Origin: Priapulus caudatus
Lineage: Eukaryota > Priapulida > Priapulimorpha > Priapulimorphida > Priapulidae
NCBI RefSeq assembly: GCF_000485595.1
Contig: NW_014578366.1
Span: 57,713-82,241 of the forward strand
DNA length: 24,529 nt
Direction of reading: 5' to 3'
A program made the position numbers and the translations under genes. This document shows, piece by piece, positions 16,060 through 24,529 of this stretch (positions within the stretch are counted from its first letter, which is position 1; every line of letters begins with the position of its first letter). A model generated the notes under the pieces. It was not told the DNA's origin, searched no databases, and saw only the letters and a list, made by a program, of their open reading frames with translations.

Positions 16060-19000
16060 CTATGGGGAGAAACAAACAAACGTAAATATATATAGTAGGG
16101 ACGTGATGATTCATCGATATGTAGATGTATCGCGATACAAACTTCGATGACATACGTATAGATATATGTTTGACGATTCATGATACACGTATCAATATTC
16201 TACTGAATAAAATCTATATATCAATAAATAGATCAAGAAATAGATTTATCAGAAACCAAAAAAACCATGAGACAATATGCAGTATGTTCAATAGTAGTTG
16301 TACACTAGAGACTCCACGATGCACATGATTGGTAGAGTACCGGTTAAGCCTATAATTTTCTAGATTCCCTATTGCGATACGTGTCGCATCTTGAAAGATG
16401 TATCGTGATTGCATCATGAGCTACCTGTATTGTCACACCCCAAATATATATGTGTGTGTGTGTATATATATATCATCTTGCAGAAAGACGTACAAAGGTT
16501 TATCAGTCAACGTTTGTCGGCACACATAATTATGCCGCCAAGTAAGTTGTTTTTGTTCTACTCTCTAGTAGTAAATAGCTATTATTTTACAAGGTTAAAA
16601 GTTGCTGAAAATGTCAAGGCTCTAATAGCAAAAGCAGTTCAGTCCTTTGTTAACAGTCAACAAATCCATTTGTTTAACCCTACCTCTTGAGCGGTCAAAA
16701 GCGTTTAAATCAGACACTTACTCTTCGCACGTCAGCGGAAAGTAGATTCCATGGTCCTTTCAAATATTAATAAAAATGGTAGCAGTCAGCCGCTGAACAA
16801 AAAAGTTTTGCACAGCGGTACGTTAGACCTATGTCCTCAGAAAACGTCTGATATTCTCCTTTCTCCCCCACTGCCCTTTGACCTGCAACCTAAACCTGTG
16901 ATTTCGCACTGGTAATGGGTTTCCTCCCATCCACACTATACACCGAATATTATGAGCGTAGGTTCGAGCCGTTGAGATTGTGCGCATTCCTCCTATACCG
17001 TACGTTAGAGGAAGATTCCCCCTCCATGACACATCTCGACCTTTGACCCTTGACCCTCAAATTCGACATTAAATTAATAATTAATGAAATCCTTCCGCGC
17101 CTAGTTGGCCGCATAGGGCGGGTGTGCCTATCTCCGTTTCTGTAACCTTGAGGCCCCGCAGCTGCTTTCACAGTAAATGCTACAGTAGGGGGTTAGTCCA
17201 CTGGTAGCACTGCAAGTTAACTTGCCACACTCTATCTCTATTTGCTGAATGCTAAGCAGAGAAGCAGTGTGTACCATTTTTCAAGTCTTTGGTATGACCC
17301 GGCCGGGAGTTGAACCCCCGACCTTCCACATACAAGGCGAGCACTCAACCATTGAGCCATCGCAGTGGTCCTCAAACAAATTTGACATCCCGAGTCCTTT
17401 TCGCGATCCCCCCCGACGTCCCGAATATCAAGATCGTACGTCGAGCGGTTAAGATTTGTGCCGTAACTGTTGACACACAGACGGACGGACGGACGGACGA
17501 ACGGAGATTCATGCGATTATACAAGCTGCATCTGACTTCGTCAGCTGAGCTAAAAACTAACGTTTTAAGACAAATTTTGTTGCTGACAGCGGCCCCAAAT
17601 ATTTCTCCTATGGGGGAGAGAAGAACAATTAGAAATCACGGCTGCTGCACATAGATGTAAAGCAGTCGCGTCCCCCAACTCACCTTTTCTTCGTCAGACG
17701 AGTGATGCACGTCGATCCATCCATCCTCACTCCCATCCACATCACCATCATCCATCTCCTCCTCCTCCCACTCCTCCGCCTCCACCTCATTGCTGCCGCG
17801 ACCAACGGCGACCTCCGTGCGACCCTTGGCGACCTCCGTGCGACCCCCGGCAACCTCCATGCGGCCCCCTGCAACATCTGTGATGACCTCCGCACCGGGG
17901 ACATGGTCGAGAGTGTCCAGTTCTCCGTACGCGGCCGTGCGCGCCTCGGCCGACGCCTCCGTCGGGCGGCCGCGGTCGCGCCGGTGCAGCATCGTCGGGT
18001 CGACCTCGCGGTAGAGCTGTATGAGCGAGCGCGCGCCCATCAGCACGCTCTTGTTGCGGTGCGTCTTGTAGCACGCGAGGTCCTGCAGCAGGTCGGCGTC
18101 CATCGCCAGGGGGCAGCGCGCGCACACCTCGCGCACGGCGTTCAGCCCGACCGCCATCACCTCGCCCGAGTTGCGCTCCGTCACGAAGTTGTCGACGAGC
18201 GTTCGCACGAGCGCGGCGGCGACGTCCGGCGGCACGAGCATGTGCGCCGACCACGCCGCGTACAGCAGGATCTTTGTGACGTCGCGCTGGTGCGGCTGCA
18301 TGAAGCGCTGCAGGTACGGGTACAGGTTGAGCAGGATCAGCTCGTGCAGACCCACGAGTTTCGCGATGAGGCCGAGCATCATCAGGCGCACCTCGAAGCG
18401 CTCCGTCGACGACTCGAGCTGACGGAAGAGCCGCTCGGCGAACCCCTGCGGGTCGTGCAGCAGCCGCAGTGCCGAGAAGTCAAACGCCGGCGCCCTCTTC
18501 GCCTTCTTCGACTTGCGCGCAGCGGCTTTCGCGCGCTCATACCGCTTCGTCCGCTTCTTCGTCTTCTTGCCGACGCGGAAGGCGACCGCCATCTGCGATT
18601 CCGTCTTGCGCTCGTCATCCGTGCCACTGTCATCATCGCTGTCCGTCGCGGGGGCGCCACCGTCGGCGTCGTCGCGGCCGAGGAAGAACTGCAGTGCGCC
18701 GACGAGCACCTTGGTGACCTTGGAGAAGCACGCCGTCGCCATGACATTAACAGTGCGCGCGTCGCGCCACACGTCGCGCCGGTACAGCTCCGCCATCGCG
18801 TCGAGCGACGTCTTTGCGGCGGCGGCGCTGGAGTCGCGCAGCATCGAGTACATGAACGCCTGCAGCGTGGTGTTGACGGCGTTGTTGCGTGCGCGCGCGT
18901 TGACGTTGCGGATGTCAGCGACGATGTGCGTGTATAGCATCCGCCGCAGCGGCTTGTCGCGGCAGCGCAGCAGCTCAAAGAACAACGAGAGCACGCTGAG

Positions 19001-19150
19001 CGGACTGACGAGACCCTTGTTGCGCAGGAGAATGAGGGCGCGGCAGAGCACGACACGCATCTCCGGGTGCAGTGTCGTGTTGTGACGCTGCAGCATGCTC
19101 TTCAGTTCCTCGGGAAAGTCTTTCATCTCTTCCGGGTAACACTGCGCGAC
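15577..19150 (-). CDS. SDAD1: SDA1 homologue, 60S ribosome biogenesis/export factor; 5' exon(s) not found
   Basis: A spliced minus-strand gene with two coding exons in the window: complement(17684..19150) and complement(15577..16059), about 649 aa. Human SDAD1 is about 687 aa, so only a short N-terminal part is missing. The SDA1/NUC130-type core is clear: [82 protein letters not shown]. After an acidic then Lys/Arg-rich linker come [37 protein letters not shown] and [20 protein letters not shown]. The terminal exon has [22 protein letters not shown] and [20 protein letters not shown]. The family acts in nucleolar 60S maturation and nuclear export; I infer the same here. It is convergent with EIF2B2, with 942 bp between the two stops. 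Confidence 0.95.
16096..16441. mobile_element. hAT-like MITE in the SDAD1 intron
   Basis: The left end TAGGGACGTGATGATTCATC and the right end, read inverted as GGGGTGTGACAATACA, follow with GTATCGCGATACA-like sequence, a common hAT MITE style. Both flanks have AAATATAT, but the AT-rich context leaves the target duplication uncertain. Confidence 0.6.
16618..16850. repeat. Interspersed repeat, SDAD1 intron copy
   Basis: Shares TCTAATAGCAAAAGCAGTTC, CACTTACTCTTCGCA and GTCAGCGGAAAGTA with 19657-19888, in the same orientation, over about 230 bp with small gaps. Confidence 0.9.
16856..17570 (-). repeat. AGGTCA-bearing interspersed repeat, split by a SINE
   Basis: The two parts, 17570-17377 and 17069-16856, read on the minus strand, align in order with the uninterrupted + strand copy at 21780-22150. 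Shared blocks include CACAAATCTTAACC, GATATTCGGGACGT, GTCAAAGGTC, GGCTCGAAC and TCGGTGTATAG. A (GACG)n run lies at 17480-17500. Confidence 0.85.
17070..17376 (-). mobile_element. tRNA-derived SINE with 12-bp TSD
   Basis: On the minus strand the head has an A box (TGGCTCAATGGTTGAG, 17344-17359) and B box (GGTTCAACTCC, 17306-17316), followed by a tRNA-unrelated body and an AT-rich tail. CAAATTCGACAT (17058-17069) and CAAATTTGACAT (17377-17388) flank it as a target duplication with one change. It lies in the SDAD1 intron, transcribed in the gene's sense. Confidence 0.88.
17684..19150 (-). CDS. SDAD1: SDAD1 main exon, 1467 bp (489 codons)
   Basis: Runs from the acceptor CACCAG (reading [17 protein letters not shown]) to the donor AAG|GTGAGT at 17683, phase 0 at both ends. 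The frame stays open upstream through MLLHQ to an ATG at 19183, and [11 protein letters not shown] aligns passably with the human VMFMAQISHCYP stretch. An alternative acceptor near 19190 is therefore possible. The exon is strikingly GC-rich against AT-rich introns. It contains a 21-bp coding minisatellite near its 3' end (17798-17881). Confidence 0.93.
17798..17881 (-). repeat. 21-bp coding minisatellite, 4 units, in SDAD1
   Basis: Four adjacent 21-bp units (17798, 17819, 17840, 17861) each encode a heptad of the form TEVAKGR / MEVAGGR / TEVAVGR. They sit just after PGAEV, where the human protein goes directly into an acidic stretch. They lengthen a presumably disordered acidic linker without breaking the frame. 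Confidence 0.9.
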
Positions 19151-19183
19151 CTGGTGCAAAAGCATAGCATCATTAAGCCACAC

Positions 19184-19656
19184 GTTATCTTATCGCTTCA
19201 CACAACGTGTAACAACAAGTGCCGCAGTGCGACAGGGCTCATCTGGTGTCTGGTGTTTGCTGATAAATTCATTTGTGCATAGCAAGACGTCTTAATAGTA
19301 TTACTATTAGTAATACCTTATGGTTATACATGGCTACGAAAGTCAAACAAGAATAAAGAAGACTTAAATTCGAACAAATATATCAGCTACACTTTCGCAC
19401 CCACCTAATCTCTATGCATTGCAAACACATGTGCATTGCAGGTTGGCAGGCAACAATTATGATTAGAAGCATGCCAGCCATGGGCTGCCCCGTGTTTTTG
19501 CCTACCCACGCGAGCATTCACTGATTCAGCCTTCAGGGTGCTATAGACAGACTGCTTTAGAAAATAATATGATTTAAGGAGCGTAAACCTTGTTCAACAA
19601 ACATTTGCGTTTGCAATTAAACTGTGCAACTGTAGCCTCACATTCACACAGGTATG
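19184..19656. other. SDAD1 upstream/intron sequence, nothing recognised
   Basis: I looked for the missing SDAD1 N-terminal exon (LIKRDP..EEFLQQ-like residues before a minus-strand donor) and did not find it here or further right. Confidence 0.5.
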
Positions 19657-19888
19657 GGCTCTAATAATAGCAAAAGCAGTTCAGTCCTTTGTTAACAGTC
19701 AACAAATCCATGTTTAACCCTCCTCTTGAGGGTCAAAAGGTTATCCGACACTTACTCTTCGCATGTCAGCGGAAAGTACATTTCATGGTCCTTTCAATAA
19801 AGCCATAAAAATGGTAGATCTCACCGCTGAAACAAAAAAGTTTTTCAATCGCTCCGTCAGACCATGTTCTCAGAAAATGTCTAAAATG
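19657..19888. repeat. Interspersed repeat, copy upstream of the SDAD1 exon
   Basis: The direct-repeat partner of 16618-16850; together they bracket the large SDAD1 exon. It has no coding capacity. Confidence 0.9.
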
Positions 19889-20521
19889 TTTTTCAGGGTC
19901 CGAAGACCCAGTCCGGTCAGTTTAGCACTGGGCCGTATTCTATATAGGGGCCCCGTTATAAATATAGCAATGAAGTAATCTATTCACGATGTCCGACCGG
20001 CATGTACTGTTGTGAGCAAACTTGGGAACTCTTGCTACGAACTTGCGAATTGAGCGCATCGCAGTTTGGGCAATCCTAATTTGAGATGGGGAAAACAGAG
20101 GTAGAAACACTGGCTTGCACAAACATATGATTATGAGGGATTCAAATGTGTAGTATCATAAACTATAAGTCGTTAGCCTTCGTTTCCTCAATGTGTTTGC
20201 ACTTTGTTATTTTATTAAAATGATTATATAAATAATGGATAATATGAGATAGGATCTCTTCCTAGTTCTCGCCCTTACAGTGCGGACACACCAGCACGCA
20301 CTGGCTTCGCGATCGACGTTTGTTGACATACATCAGCCTCATGGCTTTTCAGTTTGCCAACTCTTCGAGGGATTGGTCAGCGCCGGCTCGCAGCCAAGGA
20401 CTAGGAAAGTCCGCAGTCTTCGGGCAGGCACAATCGCTGCACAGTCTCGGAGATTGGTGACCGGATCTCCAAGTTCTAGGTTTACCAACAAGCTACTATT
20501 AGTTTAGTAGCATGGCCACAG
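19889..20521. other. Unassigned stretch with one GC-rich patch
   Basis: 20270-20480 is GC-rich and open on + (starting RTHQHALASRSTFVDIHQPH, about 75 aa to a stop at 20507), but no domain, splice support or repeat identity is recognised. On the minus strand a short frame ends with a CPHCKG motif. Both are probably chance. Confidence 0.3.
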
Positions 20522-21660
20522 CAGGCACTTGGAGCGTTATCGCGGTAAATAAAATATATGCTAAATAAATACAGATATAGATACTATTTGACTACCAAGT
20601 TCTAATGCTTCTGAGTACTCTCTGTTCATACATTCACGCTATTGCCCGAGACAATTTCGTGCGCAAATGCCGTCCAAGATGCTCATTCTCAACAAAAGCT
20701 TGGCTCGCGCCGCATTTGCTGCCGCTTGCACACTGCATACATAAATCTGCAGATAATAGCAGGTGAGAAAGCGTGCTGCCAACAAGCGAGATTATGCTCA
20801 CGGCGCATCGCTTGATTTCAGCATGAGTACAAACACAAATATCAACCATGTCTACTCCAGCTCTTTCGTTTCTATTTGAAGAACAGGTTCCTTGTGCTAT
20901 AAAACGATACTGCTCTGCGTTGTAACCGCGCTAGGTGTATCAAGCTGAAAGACACAATCGGACCTGTAGCGAAGGATGTCTCGCCGTCGTCGTGTCGCGT
21001 CTGCTCGTATTATGCGATAACATCGCGGCGTTGCAAGTCAAGGGCGTATAGGGCAGGCCGCAGTTGCCAGCATTCGGTGCGCGCGGCATACCGCTACCAC
21101 GCTGGCTTTTCAAGCTCCTTAGTCTCGTCAACGCGCAGCTGGAGCGTACTGCCCAGTATTCGTCGCTGAGTTTCAAATGGGTCACGAAGAGCGGCGGTGG
21201 GTGTTTTCCTGAAGTCTGCAGCAATTTACAATTAACTGCGGCAACGCCGGCACGCGAACGCAAGAGAATTGTGCAAGGCTTTGTGTGTTCGCGTGCACAC
21301 AGCTCTCGGTTACAAACACAGACAGTATTTTTTATAACAAAGGAACACTTGTTCTTCTAAATGGAAACAAAGATGAGTTAGAATGGTTGAATATTTGTTT
21401 TGTATTTCATGTGAAATCAAGCGAGCGGTCGAGCAAATTTTGGAGCACGCTTTCCTACCTGCTATATTATTTATGTATCAGTGTGCCAGGCAGCTAATGG
21501 CGGCAGCCAGCGTATTGTTGGGAGATGAGCATATTGACGGCATTCGCAGGAATTGTCGCAAATAATAGGGAAAAGAGAGATAGAAACATTAAGGGACTTT
21601 GGTAGTAAATAGATTTCGTATTATTTAGGATTAATTTTATTGAAACGCTCCAAGTGCCTG
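20522..21660. mobile_element. Foldback element, copy 2
   Basis: Ends CAGGCACTTGGAGCG and CGCTCCAAGTGCCTG are exact inverted repeats. Arms of about 400 bp pair (for example GTGAGAAAGCGTGCT on the left against AGCACGCTTTCCTACC on the right). The arms resemble 3543-5167 (shared AGGCACTTG, TTTACTACCAAAG, CAATA blocks). There is no transposase, and ORFs inside are arm sequence. Confidence 0.87.
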
Positions 21661-21779
21661 TGGCATTGCCATTGTGGCCATTGGCATTGCCATAGCATCC
21701 ATATATAGTTATGGTATGTAGTGTGGGTTTAACAACTTCTATAACGCGGCTGATGATGCTTAACCCGACCAGGCTCTAC

Positions 21780-22155
21780 GAATGTTAGTTTTTAGCTATC
21801 TGACATGAGTCAGAATGCAGCTTGTAGAATCGCGATGAGCGTCGAGCGTCCGTGTGTCAAGCAGTTGGCACAAATCTTAACCCTCGACGTACGGGTCACG
21901 ATATTCGGGACGTGGGGGAATCTAAAAACGAGTTGGGATGTCGAAGCTGGGGTCAAATGTCAAAGGTCAAGAGGTGTAAAAGAAGGGAACATTCCTCCTA
22001 ACTTAAGGTATAGGGAGAATGCAGAAATTGCGCGCACAAATCTAAACGGCTCGAACTAGGCTCGTGATAGTCGGTGTATAGCATCATGTAGGAAAAGCCT
22101 CACTGTGCCGAAATTGGAGGTCACAGTCAAAGGTCAATGGGGCACAGGGCAGNTC
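21780..22155 (+). repeat. AGGTCA-bearing interspersed repeat, uninterrupted copy
   Basis: The intact counterpart of the SINE-split copy in SDAD1, in opposite orientation. It contains GGTCAAATGTCAAAGGTCA (21951-21969) and AGGTCACAGTCAAAGGTCA (22118-22136). A single N sits at 22153. The short ORFs inside have no recognised domain. Confidence 0.85.
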
Positions 22156-22337
22156 GTCAAACCAGAACATCCAACACCATACAGCGATTTAAAAGATATT
22201 TCCGACTGCACAGAGCATAGACTAGGCGCCTCAAAACTCGAATATTACTGTGTTCATTTACTGATAAAATGCTATGATCCTAAATACTAGGGAATGCATC
22301 GTAGTTTGATATTCTAGTTATTAATTACATTAAAGAG

Positions 22338-22993
22338 TGCGGACGTTACGTTATGACACGCTGACTATGTCAAATAGTAACATCCAAAACACGATTATGT
22401 GACGATACAACGTCAAAGCGTAACATCCATATACTGGTTTCATAATACGACCGTTGGCTGCGTCAAATACGGCTATTTCAGTCATTTCCTATCGATTCAC
22501 GTACGTTGTTATTGTTTGCAATTATCACAATGTTACATGGATTCACTATTGATCTTTTATCAAACACAGTCATGAAAGGTTTATGGATGTTACAGATGCA
22601 TTTTGTTTTTGACCCGATAAACACTTACCGACATCTTCTCCCGCCGATGGTTGAGCTTTGTACACAAAAACTGATTGCCACGCCCACATGTCTCCCCGCG
22701 GACGAGTCTAAACAACCATTAAGGGGTGTTCGATATGGTACAATCGTAAAATTGAATATAAACGAGGATTCGTTTTGGACGTTACAAATTGACCGACATT
22801 TTCATTTTGAGGAAAGCTTAGCGATATATCTTTTTGTTGTGAAACCCTACATCACTTTAATTTACAAGGTAAATTTAAAGAAACATCCTACACCCTCTAC
22901 ATGAAAAGTAGTGTTTGCCCATGCTTTGCTTTGTCTAAAATAGATCGTAAGTCTGGAACAAAGTTTGACCGACACAGTAACGTCCGTACGCAA
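22338..22993. mobile_element. Possible TIR element with CGGACGTTAC core
   Basis: TGCGGACGTTAC at 22338 is mirrored by GTAACGTCCGTACGCA ending at 22992. The interior repeats GTCAAA..GTAACATCC near 22373 and 22413. A 132-aa open frame (22506-22904, +) is included but has no recognised domain. Confidence 0.45.
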
Positions 22994-23400
22994 AATTTAA
23001 TTTCTAATTAAATCAACTTTTTATCAGCATTTCTGTCTTCCAGATGCCTATATTATATTTTTATATTAAATGTTTTTAGTCACCATAACTTTAAGTCTCA
23101 TAGTACATTGGACAGTAACAAAAAAAACTCTCTTGTATATTATGATGCCAAAATGTCTCAAAATGGTCGCCGGCAAAACTAACGTTTTCATTTCAAAAAA
23201 GTGTACATTTTATTTAATTTCTGACCATATCACCATATAACTATCTTTAGTATTCCTCCAAGTCATAAGAAAAAGAACGAACACAACGAACATGTCAAAT
23301 ATACTTTATTTTCATTGCAAATTATCATCAAAGTTCCATGGCACTGAATTGCTGAATAACTGAGAACTACCCATATTTCATTTTCAAAGTACAAACAGTC
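22994..23400. other. AT-rich stretch, nothing recognised
   Basis: No supported gene, RNA or clear repeat. The sequence is AT-rich with short homopolymers. Confidence 0.5.
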
Positions 23401-23401
23401 A

Positions 23402-23424
23402 CCCTATCCCTAACCCTAACCCTT
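23402..23424 (-). repeat. Short CCCTAA telomere-like tract
   Basis: CCCTATCCCTAACCCTAACC, three to four hexamers in the orientation opposite to the array at the window end. Confidence 0.85.
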
Positions 23425-23474
23425 CATGCACGCGAGCTTGAAAAGTAGCCCCTGAAAAATACATTTTAATTTTT

Positions 23475-23712
23475 TTCCTGCTGGGTACGGTCCGGTATAC
23501 CGGAACGTACCCTGGTAACTATCTGATATGGTTAGGGTTAAGGTTAGGGAGTAGGCGTAGGCGACTCCCTAGGCCTAGACGCGTTAGTGGAGTAGGCGAC
23601 TCCCTAGACTCGTTAGTGGAGTAGGCGAGGTATGGTCCGGCATATTAGATAGTACCAGGGTACGTTCCGGTATGCAGGATTGTACCCAGGGTACGTTCCG
23701 GCAGTACCCTGG
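23475..23712. repeat. Palindromic region with GGTACGTTCCGG units
   Basis: GGAACGTACCCTGGTAACTA (from 23501) is inverted at 23640-23668 and partly repeated to 23708. The centre has GGTTAGGGTTAAGGTTAGGG and two units of about 35 bp with GACTCCCTAG and GTTAGTGGAGTAGGC. Confidence 0.75.
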
Positions 23713-23789
23713 GGGACAGAGACCCTCTCAGCATCAGTATCACAACACGCGACAGAAATCTCGTACACATGCATGTAGACCAGTAAATT

Positions 23790-24331
23790 GTGCCCTAAAA
23801 ATTTATCTTATTTTAGGGCCCAATACCCTTCCATAGACAAAACACTTGTCATGCAGTATTCTCCTCTTTAATCACGTTTATTTTATTAAAACATCACGAC
23901 ATAAAAATCACGCAAACATCGCTACAAACAAAACTGCCAATCTTGCATTGAACCGCACCGGACAGCGATGATTTCATTGGCCGGTGAGAAATGTCGTTGT
24001 GCGGTTCAATGCAAGATTGGCAGTTTTGTTTGTAGCGAAGTTTGCGTGATTTTTATGTCGTAATGTTTTAATAAAATAAACGTGATTACAGAGGAGAATA
24101 TCCTAGTAGTACTACTACTAGTACTACTGCATGACAAGTATTTTGTAATGTAGGTAAGATGTTAATAAAGCGACGGCTTTACGTATTTCTTTGATTTTCT
24201 ATGTAACACGGCCGTAAATAGTGAAAAGATTGTCGTGCATTTTGCACGACAAAATTCACAGGTTTTGTCTATGGAAGGGTAGGGCCTATTGGGCACTGAA
24301 ATAACATCAGATATAAAAATTTTTAGGACAC
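23790..24331. mobile_element. Long-TIR foldback MITE next to the telomere-like array
   Basis: GTGCCCTAAAAATTT (23790-23804) mirrors AAATTTTTAGGACAC (24317-24331). The inner arms 23848-23959 and 24000-24137 are nearly perfect inverted repeats (GCAAGATTGGCAGTTTTGTT and its complement), apart from a TAGTAGTACTACTA insertion in the right arm. No ORF. Confidence 0.88.
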
Positions 24332-24389
24332 CATTTACGCAGTGGCTAGAGGAACGGTAGCCGTCGGTCGTTGAAGCCCCCTTTTGGCG

Positions 24390-24529
24390 TTAGGGTTAGG
24401 GTTAGGGTTAGGATTAGGGTTAGGTTTAGGTTTAGGTTTAGGGTTAGGGTTAGGGTTAGGATTAGGGTTAGGTTTAGGTTTAGGTTTAGGGTTAGGGTTA
24501 GGGTTAGGATTAGGGTTAGGTTTAGGTTT
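24390..24529 (+). repeat. Telomere-variant array with 48-bp higher-order unit
   Basis: Hexamers run TTAGGG x3, TTAGGA, TTAGGG, TTAGGT x3, then the whole 8-hexamer block repeats at 24438 and 24486; the third copy is cut by the window edge. The G-rich strand runs 5' to 3' toward the right edge, the direction expected if a chromosome end lies that way. Confidence 0.97.

Noticed and set aside
17290-17376. A functional tRNA gene on the minus strand
   Set aside because: A and B boxes are present, but the sequence runs on into a SINE body and AT tail with a target duplication, so it is a SINE head, not a tRNA gene.
17702-18937. A 411-aa open frame on + opposite the SDAD1 exon
   Set aside because: It is the antisense of a conserved GC-rich coding exon. 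Its residues are mainly Arg/Ala/Val with no recognisable domain, while the minus frame matches SDA1 throughout.
22620-22700. Minus-strand donor GTCG|GTAAGT after an ATG, tested as the missing SDAD1 first exon
   Set aside because: The encoded MWAWQSVFVYKAQPSAGEDV does not resemble the SDA1 N-terminus, and it lies in a transposon-like region.
22506-22904. 132-aa + strand ORF with hydrophobic segments
   Set aside because: It falls inside a likely non-autonomous TIR element. No recognised motif and no splice partner; its length is possible by chance in AT-rich sequence.

Overview
This is animal genomic DNA, not microbial. It carries two spliced protein-coding genes with GT-AG introns, dense microsatellites, many non-autonomous DNA transposons, a tRNA-derived SINE, and TTAGGG-type telomere-like repeats at the right margin. 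TTAGGG fits most metazoans other than typical insects and nematodes. The repeats look like those of marine invertebrates, but I cannot name the phylum or species. One base (22153) is an N.

Layout. 1-600 is mostly AG/GA microsatellite. 1560-1920 is a degenerate C-rich minisatellite. 2044-2528 holds a weak but phase-consistent three-exon candidate small gene on the + strand. 2986-3046 holds a possible signal-peptide-like first exon on the - strand, facing away from the next gene across a short interval with a CRE-like TGACGTCA site. 3331-14634 (+) is a complete 14-exon EIF2B2 gene (eIF2B subunit beta, 355 aa). Its introns hold almost every kind of repeat in the window: nested foldback elements in intron 1, a Tc1/mariner-like MITE in intron 7, a hAT-like MITE plus two unusual tandem arrays in intron 9, a hAT MITE with a perfect 8-bp target duplication in intron 12, and a 118-bp tandem duplication in intron 13.

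15577-19150 (-) is the body and 3' end of SDAD1 (SDA1, a 60S ribosome-biogenesis factor), convergent with EIF2B2. It has one 1467-bp GC-rich exon and one terminal exon; the N-terminal coding exon is not found in the window. The end of its coding region appears to have been tandemly copied into its own 3' flank. 19190-24389 has no recognisable gene: it contains a second foldback copy, a repeat family also present in the SDAD1 intron, further palindromic elements, and then a 48-bp higher-order array of telomere-variant hexamers from 24390 to the edge.

The two genes act in separate parts of the same broad process, protein synthesis: EIF2B2 in the guanine-nucleotide exchange factor for eIF2, SDAD1 in making the large ribosomal subunit. 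Nothing indicates they act together beyond their tail-to-tail arrangement. I see no defence system, operon or other multi-gene novelty. The unusual content is structural: nested palindromes, higher-order microsatellites, and coding-derived tandem repeats.
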